Source of the DNA: Cricetomys ansorgei
Taxonomy: Eukaryota; Chordata; Mammalia; Rodentia; Nesomyidae
Direction: 5' to 3'
Assembly: GCA_026225945.1 (NCBI GenBank)
Contig: JAMJFZ010000696.1
Span: forward strand, 248,001 to 312,000
Length of the DNA: 64,000 bases
A program made the translations under genes and the position numbers. The notes beneath the pieces were generated by a model. The model made no database searches and was not told where the DNA came from. It saw only the letters and a program-made list of their open reading frames with translations. Of the stretch, positions 59,458-64,000 are shown piece after piece. Numbering within the stretch: the stretch's first letter is position 1; every line of letters begins with the position of its first letter.

Positions 59458-62400
59458 CTTGGGGGAGATAATAGATAAGCTGATTAGTTTCATATCACCT
59501 AGTGGACAAGAATGGGGGAAGAGGAAAGGGAGGGCACTTTCCTGATTAGTGCATGTTGATGTGTTTGATAGGCAGAGCAATCTCCTGTTGGGCTTTCCTG
59601 GGGTGCTCAAAGGGGTCGAGAAACAGGACCAGGAGGTTGTTTTAGCATGCAGAGAATGTCATAGCTGTAGTCAAGCCACTGTCTCCCTAGGGGCAGCTGT
59701 GACTTCAGGAATGCCCTTTGCTATATGCAGGCTTCCTAGGTAGGGTGAGGCTGGGTTTCTGCAAAGGAGGAGTGTTGACAGACACTCATGTATACCCCAA
59801 AGCAAAAGGCTCAGTACGTTCTCAAAATGTCTGAAGTGCCAGGGAAAGAAAAGTATGAAGTTCAGCTTCTCTGATATCTGTCTTCTTTCCACTCTCTCTG
59901 TGCCTCACCTTCCCTTCTGGCTGCATCACTTGCTCTGGAAGCCCATAAAATGGCACAAATTTGGCTCAAAGATCTAGAGAGAAATCCAGTTCTGACTTTT
60001 CTTGCCTCAGTGATCATTTATACGTGAATATGGGCATACCTGTCATATACAAGTAATGTATGAGAATTAAAGCAACTATGAAGTGTGAAAGGGTCAAGTG
60101 CTAAGCCTAGGCTGAGGAGGGCCTCAGGGGAAGATGGCTACCGGTCAAAATTTCAAACCTGCACATTTCCCACCACCACTTCTTGGTAGCGGTATCGAGC
60201 AACAACTCTCCTTGGTCTCTTGCATCGCCTGTGATTGCGCCGAGGTCCTCGGCTGAAGAAAAGGTAGTTGATGTAGACATACTCCAGCAGGGACAGGAAC
60301 ACGAAGAACAGGCACACAAGGATGTAGATGTCGATGGCTTTGATACAGGAAATATGGGGTAGCTTATCCCGCATATGTGAGTCGATGGTAGTCAGGACCA
60401 GGATTGAAGTTAGGCCTAGGGAACAAAACACAGTACAGGTTTCGTCTCCCTTTAGAGCTGCAGTCTTTAGCAAGCCACTGGGTCTATACCCTCAGAGGAG
60501 GTGAACAGAGGCCACCTCTGAGGTGAAAGCTTTGTCCATGTCCTCTCCTTGTTCCTTCTCCCCATGTGCCACCAAGTCGGTTGCTCTGGATCAACCCTAA
60601 ATTCCTAGCTGTGGTTTAAGTAATTTACATCTCCAGTTCCATATAGGTCTTTCTTTAGTATCTGAAGAAGTTTTCTGAACCCTAAAATATCACACACACA
60701 TATAGTTATAATTGTGCTCCTAAAGGAAAAGATAGATCAATCCAGTCTACAGAAGGCAAAAACAAAAACCCAAAGAGCCCAATATCCTTGCTTAAAGCAT
60801 TTCTTGCCTCCCCCAAACTTAGGCCTGAAGTTCAAGGTCTTCCCAGTTCTGCCTGTACTTTTTATTCTAAGCAAAGTGACCCAAGTTTCTTCCAGAGATG
60901 GAGATAGAGAGGATCTACCGATTGTCACCCTGGCTGCAGAGGAATCGTAGTTCATCCAGAATGATATCCAGGAGAGAATGGTGGTAAGGACTGTGGGCCA
61001 ATAGACCTGCACAAGGTAACTGCGGACTTCCCTCTGAACCTGGAACTTCACGATCAGGCGCATGTAGGAGCCTGTAAGAACACACACGGCATCAGGCGCA
61101 TGTAGGAGCCTGTAAGAACACACACGGCATCGGGCGCATGTAGGAGCCTGTAAGAACACACATCGGCATCAGGCCCATGTGGCCTCAGTCATTCCATATG
61201 AGATCTTTTCAGAGGTTGAGAGGCCAGCCCTGTGAGGAGCAGGAATCACTTTCAGCTGGAGAGTGTCAACCTGACCACGCCTCCCACAGTTATTCTCTAT
61301 TTCTCGAGGTGAGCCACTAGTCACTAGGGCTTTATCAAGGGTAAATGTGACATGAGATATGTTCAGAACCAAAGTAATGGGGAAAGAGTGACCCAACTGG
61401 AAGGGTCCCCAAGAGTTTGTAGTGGTGCAAAGGGGATAAGAAACAGAGAAAGAGGGGGGTTTGGCTCACCGGTGTAGAAATATACTTCCTTGCTAGTAAT
61501 TGTCCTTCCCAGGTAGGTAAACTGAGGGATGTGCAGCTCATCAGTAATGTGGATGGCATTCTCGTCTTCCCAGGATAAGACAATATCTTCGACAGTGTAA
61601 CTATCTGGGATTTGGAATAAAGTGTTAATCTAGGTAGATTTCACTCTACAGCAGTCTGTGAAAACCCAAACCAAAGCATCGTTGGCACTTGGAATTCGTG
61701 GGGCTACATTGTGGCTTTCTGAGTATGAGCATGGGGCAGTGTGAACACTTGCAAAGAGAGGACTCTCACTTTGGGGTTTTTTAGGCAGGAAAGGATGTGT
61801 AGCAAAAAGATGCCATGAACTTTTACCCACGAGTATGTTTAGTTTCTCAAATGAATTACCTACACCATAAAGGTCACCTACTCCCAGATGACAGATATAT
61901 ACCACTACCTGTCAGTTTATTGTGTAGCCATCATCCACCTATCATTTATCTACTGCTTGTGTACATGTTTGAGGAGAGAAATGGGAGTGCAGAGCAGAGG
62001 GGCTGTGCTGTTCTTAGGGTCAACTCTACTCAGGATGAGAAATACGCACAGCTCTCCACCTCCAGCTTGCAGGCTTGCTTGTCCATGGGGAATTTTTGTA
62101 AATCCAGGGAACAGGCTGCTGTTGTAGTAAGTCTGCCAAGGAAGACAAAAAGGAAGAAAAAATGATTCAAGCTTATTTCTATGGATTCTGCACAGTGGAG
62201 AGGCAAGTTATGTGGAGGACTGGCCCATGTTTACAGAATTGGGGGTTCGGAGAGAAAGAGAGAGAAAATTGGAACGTAACAAAGAATCCACAAGATTTGG
62301 CAGATCTGAAACAGAGAGCAGATACATGTCATGTCAGAAAACCCCCAGAACATCAGAATAGGAAGGGCCCTTGAAGAAACAATACAGAGACAGAAAGACA

Positions 62401-63853
62401 CGTGCTTGTTCAAGTATCAGCAAAATTCTTGAGAGGACACTGTATGGGTAAGGTGCTGAGGCTGCATAGCCACCAGGGAAGGCAGATGTGGTGTGCAAGT
62501 ACAGATGTGAGCAGTGACCCAGGCCAGTCTCTGACCATATCTACATCAAAATGAATTTCCCAAGTATTACTCATTAGCCAAGGCCTCCTGTACCTTAAAC
62601 AATAGTGGCTATTGATTGACCTCATGTAAGCAATGGCATTCCGTGACTCCACAGGAATGTAGATGGAGAAAGAAGAAAGAAAGGAATGGGGAAAGAGCGC
62701 CCCAATGATTAGACCTGTAACAACCTGTCAAACGAACCACGGTAGCTATCACCAGGAAACCTTTTCTGGGCCAAGATGGCCTCTCAGTTTGCCTTTACTG
62801 ACAATCATTTAAGCTGAAATCATGATGTCAGCTTTGGTGATGGCTCTAGTGAAAGTAGATCAATTGAAGACTACCAGTGTGCATGTGTTCTGTGTGTAAA
62901 GAGCGCAGAAGCCCTCTTGCAGCACTAGCTCCGCCCTTCTCCTGATGTCCTGCATGATGCATCCATAAGGAAGGGGGAGGTGGAGCCCCTTCTGCACTGC
63001 AGGGTTTCAGCATTCATCAGTCTCCATGCCTCACTGCGTGAGAGATAAAGAATACAACACACACAAGCAAAAATGGAGGAAGAGGTCTTTTGGCCCATGG
63101 AGGCAGGATTTCTTTTTAAAAATCCATATGATAATTACATAAAAATTTAATGAAAACAGTATTTTCTTTCACAAATGGTAGGCAACATTGCCAATTACTT
63201 TCTATATTATGCACAAAATGAAGTAACACAGTTACCAGTGAGCTCAGATAGGACATATTTAAAAGGGTAAAACTTGGCTACAGCATCTAAACTGTGGCCT
63301 CATGCCTTTTTCAATTGAGTATTCAGCCAAGGGAATTTTGAGGAGTTCTTGAAGAGAGGAACATTTGCATCAGGAGTTGGAAAGTATATGAAAGTCTGTA
63401 AAGTTTCAACTCATAGAGAAGGAGAAAGGGCCACCACAGAGAGGAGCAACAAAGCCAGGGTGTGGGGACAGGGGCCTATGATGCCTGAGGTAAACTCTGA
63501 AAGTCTATGTACATGTAAGGCAGATCTGGAAAGCAGGGATCTCTTCTGTATATCCCTTCTAATGTATTTGTGGGTACACAGTAGGAAGAAGGAAGCTCAC
63601 TGGGACAGCCCAAAAGTCTGGTGGGGACTCACCGGATGCCGTACTGTACTGTCCCATCTGGGTGAAGCTGAAATACACGATTCTCCACAGTTACATCATG
63701 CACAAAGGCATCTTTGCTATTCACAAAGTAGCAGTCAGGGACCCACAGCTTCTCATGCATCCGATAGTCCAGAGTCAGGTTGAGGTCGGTCTCATAGTAT
63801 GCTAAGCGTGTGTCCTTCCAGGTCTGGTGCAAAAACATTGTGATTGTATAGTC
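58699..63853 (-). CDS. GABRQ: GABA-A receptor theta subunit, last six coding exons (5' end outside window)
   Basis: A pentameric ligand-gated chloride channel subunit of the neuronal plasma membrane. Exons, 5' to 3': 63853-63633, 62132-62050, 61604-61470, 61071-60919, 60415-60159 and 59457-58699. They join in one frame into 535 aa plus stop. Sizes of 221, 83, 135 and 153 nt fit the conserved GABA-A exon plan. Visible parts are the ligand-binding domain with WVPDCYF, the Cys-loop [15 protein letters not shown], and M1 to M3 across exons 61071-60159. A very long M3-M4 loop and M4 (about 58702-58770) close the chain. The long acidic loop with an 18-residue repeat and the end VYWLYHIY are specific to theta. 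Exons 1-3 lie to the right. Donors after the 62050 (gtgcgt) and 60159 (gtttga) exons are weak. The 61071 acceptor is tandemly repeated, so correct splicing is uncertain. Confidence 0.95.
60159..60415 (-). CDS. GABRQ: GABRQ 257-nt exon (M2 to start of intracellular loop)
   Basis: Acceptor tgttccctag|GC completes the split Gly codon. Encodes the channel-lining M2 ([13 protein letters not shown]), M3 ([20 protein letters not shown]) and the Arg-rich start of the loop. Ends GTGCAG|gtttga, a weak donor. Confidence 0.95.
60919..61071 (-). CDS. GABRQ: GABRQ 153-nt exon (M1 and start of M2)
   Basis: Encodes [16 protein letters not shown], then M1 and the M1-M2 loop to ARVTI(G). The in-frame acceptor is ttcttacag|GC at 61071. 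The 153-nt length is conserved in GABA-A genes. The same acceptor sequence recurs 38 and 76 bp upstream (see the tandem repeat). Confidence 0.92.
61053..61182 (-). repeat. 38-bp tandem repeat spanning the GABRQ exon acceptor
   Basis: Copies at 61053-61090 and 61091-61128 are identical over 38 bp. The third at 61129-61167 differs by one substitution and one inserted base. A degraded fourth start lies at 61168 to about 61182. Each full copy contains ttcttacag|GCTCCTACATGCG: the last intron bases plus the first 19 exon bases. Acceptor positions are 61071, 61109 and 61147. Confidence 0.97.
61470..61604 (-). CDS. GABRQ: GABRQ 135-nt exon (loop C region)
   Basis: Acceptor aatcccag|AT. Encodes (Y)[18 protein letters not shown] and onward to [12 protein letters not shown], covering the last extracellular strands. 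Ends ACC G|gtgagc. By eye it is one codon shorter than the human exon in the WED-ENA segment. Confidence 0.93.
62050..62132 (-). CDS. GABRQ: GABRQ 83-nt exon (Cys-loop)
   Basis: Acceptor ccttggcag|A CTT. Encodes [20 protein letters not shown] and onward, including both cysteines of the signature loop. Ends AGC T|gtgcgt, a GT donor with weak +3 to +6 positions. Size matches the conserved fifth exon exactly. Confidence 0.95.
62133..63632 (-). other. GABRQ intron between the 221- and 83-nt exons
   Basis: GT-AG intron (gtgagt...cttggcag) of 1,500 bp. No coding sequence or recognisable repeat of note was found in it. Confidence 0.8.
63633..63853 (-). CDS. GABRQ: GABRQ 221-nt exon (extracellular domain)
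   Basis: Acceptor ctccccag|GAC; first codons [13 protein letters not shown]. Contains an N-glycosylation sequon (NLT) and WVPDCYF, part of the agonist-site fold. Ends ATC CG|gtgagt. The length equals the conserved fourth exon of GABA-A subunit genes. Confidence 0.95.
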
Positions 63854-64000
63854 CTGGGGAGAGATAGGTAAATGACAGTTGTCAGGGTGTCCAGCTCTAT
63901 GTCTCCTATATACACAGATTACATGTGCACATATACATATACACTATTGTACAAAGCACATCTTACAGATGGGTACATAGAACATAAACATACTTAAGAA

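Noticed and set aside
59458..59610. 51-residue open extension before the last GABRQ exon
   Set aside because: It lies upstream of a good acceptor (tcccccaag|GAT), and the preceding exon joins in frame at D-G-L-I. The extension is intronic.
61072..61159. Repetitive ORF reading through the 38-bp repeats upstream of the GABRQ exon
   Set aside because: The Leu/Cys/Pro repeats are translated intron and acceptor sequence. The conserved protein begins at the 61071 acceptor.

Overview
The window looks like a piece of the X chromosome of a muroid rodent. It holds B1, B2, B3 and B4 SINEs, a few ID-type SINEs, rodent L1 3' ends and several endogenous retroviral LTRs. Three genes appear in the order CETN2 - MAGE-A-like - GABRQ, which is the Xq28-type order known from mammals. 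The encoded CETN2 differs at several residues from what I recall of the mouse protein, and ID elements are sparse. This fits a muroid other than house mouse or rat, but I cannot name the species.

Layout. 1-3000 is intergenic sequence leading into a CpG-rich promoter (about 2930-3400), with CCAAT boxes in both orientations; NSDHL is expected to leave this promoter leftwards. 3289-8169 is the complete five-exon CETN2 gene on the + strand (172 aa). 8650-41900 is about 33 kb of intergenic DNA dominated by repeats, with no gene I can support. It includes three two-LTR copies of a non-coding class II-like ERV family. One of them (27676-29799) is bounded by a 6-bp target duplication. 41917-47760 is a MAGE-A10-like gene on the - strand, with one coding exon, an upstream 74-nt exon and two candidate CpG-rich first exons. 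48000-55650 is intergenic again, with an ERV1-type solo LTR (4-bp duplication), L1 3' ends, more LTRs of the same class II-like family and an 18-19 bp minisatellite. 58699-63853 (- strand) holds the last six coding exons of GABRQ, the GABA-A receptor theta subunit. Its first exons lie beyond the right edge.

The three genes are not a functional unit. CETN2 is a housekeeping centriole and DNA-repair protein, the MAGE gene belongs to a germline-restricted ubiquitin-ligase adaptor family, and GABRQ is a neuronal chloride-channel subunit. Their linkage is conserved synteny.

The most unusual observation is that the splice acceptor of the GABRQ M1-M2 exon sits inside a 38-bp tandem repeat. Three near-identical acceptors lie in a row, and only the one nearest the exon body keeps the reading frame. 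Others worth attention are a one-base frameshift that cuts off the MAGE C-terminal tail, a GC-AG intron in CETN2, an RFX X-box-like site at the CETN2 start, and an isolated inverted pair of RFX-like motifs at 23.5 kb.
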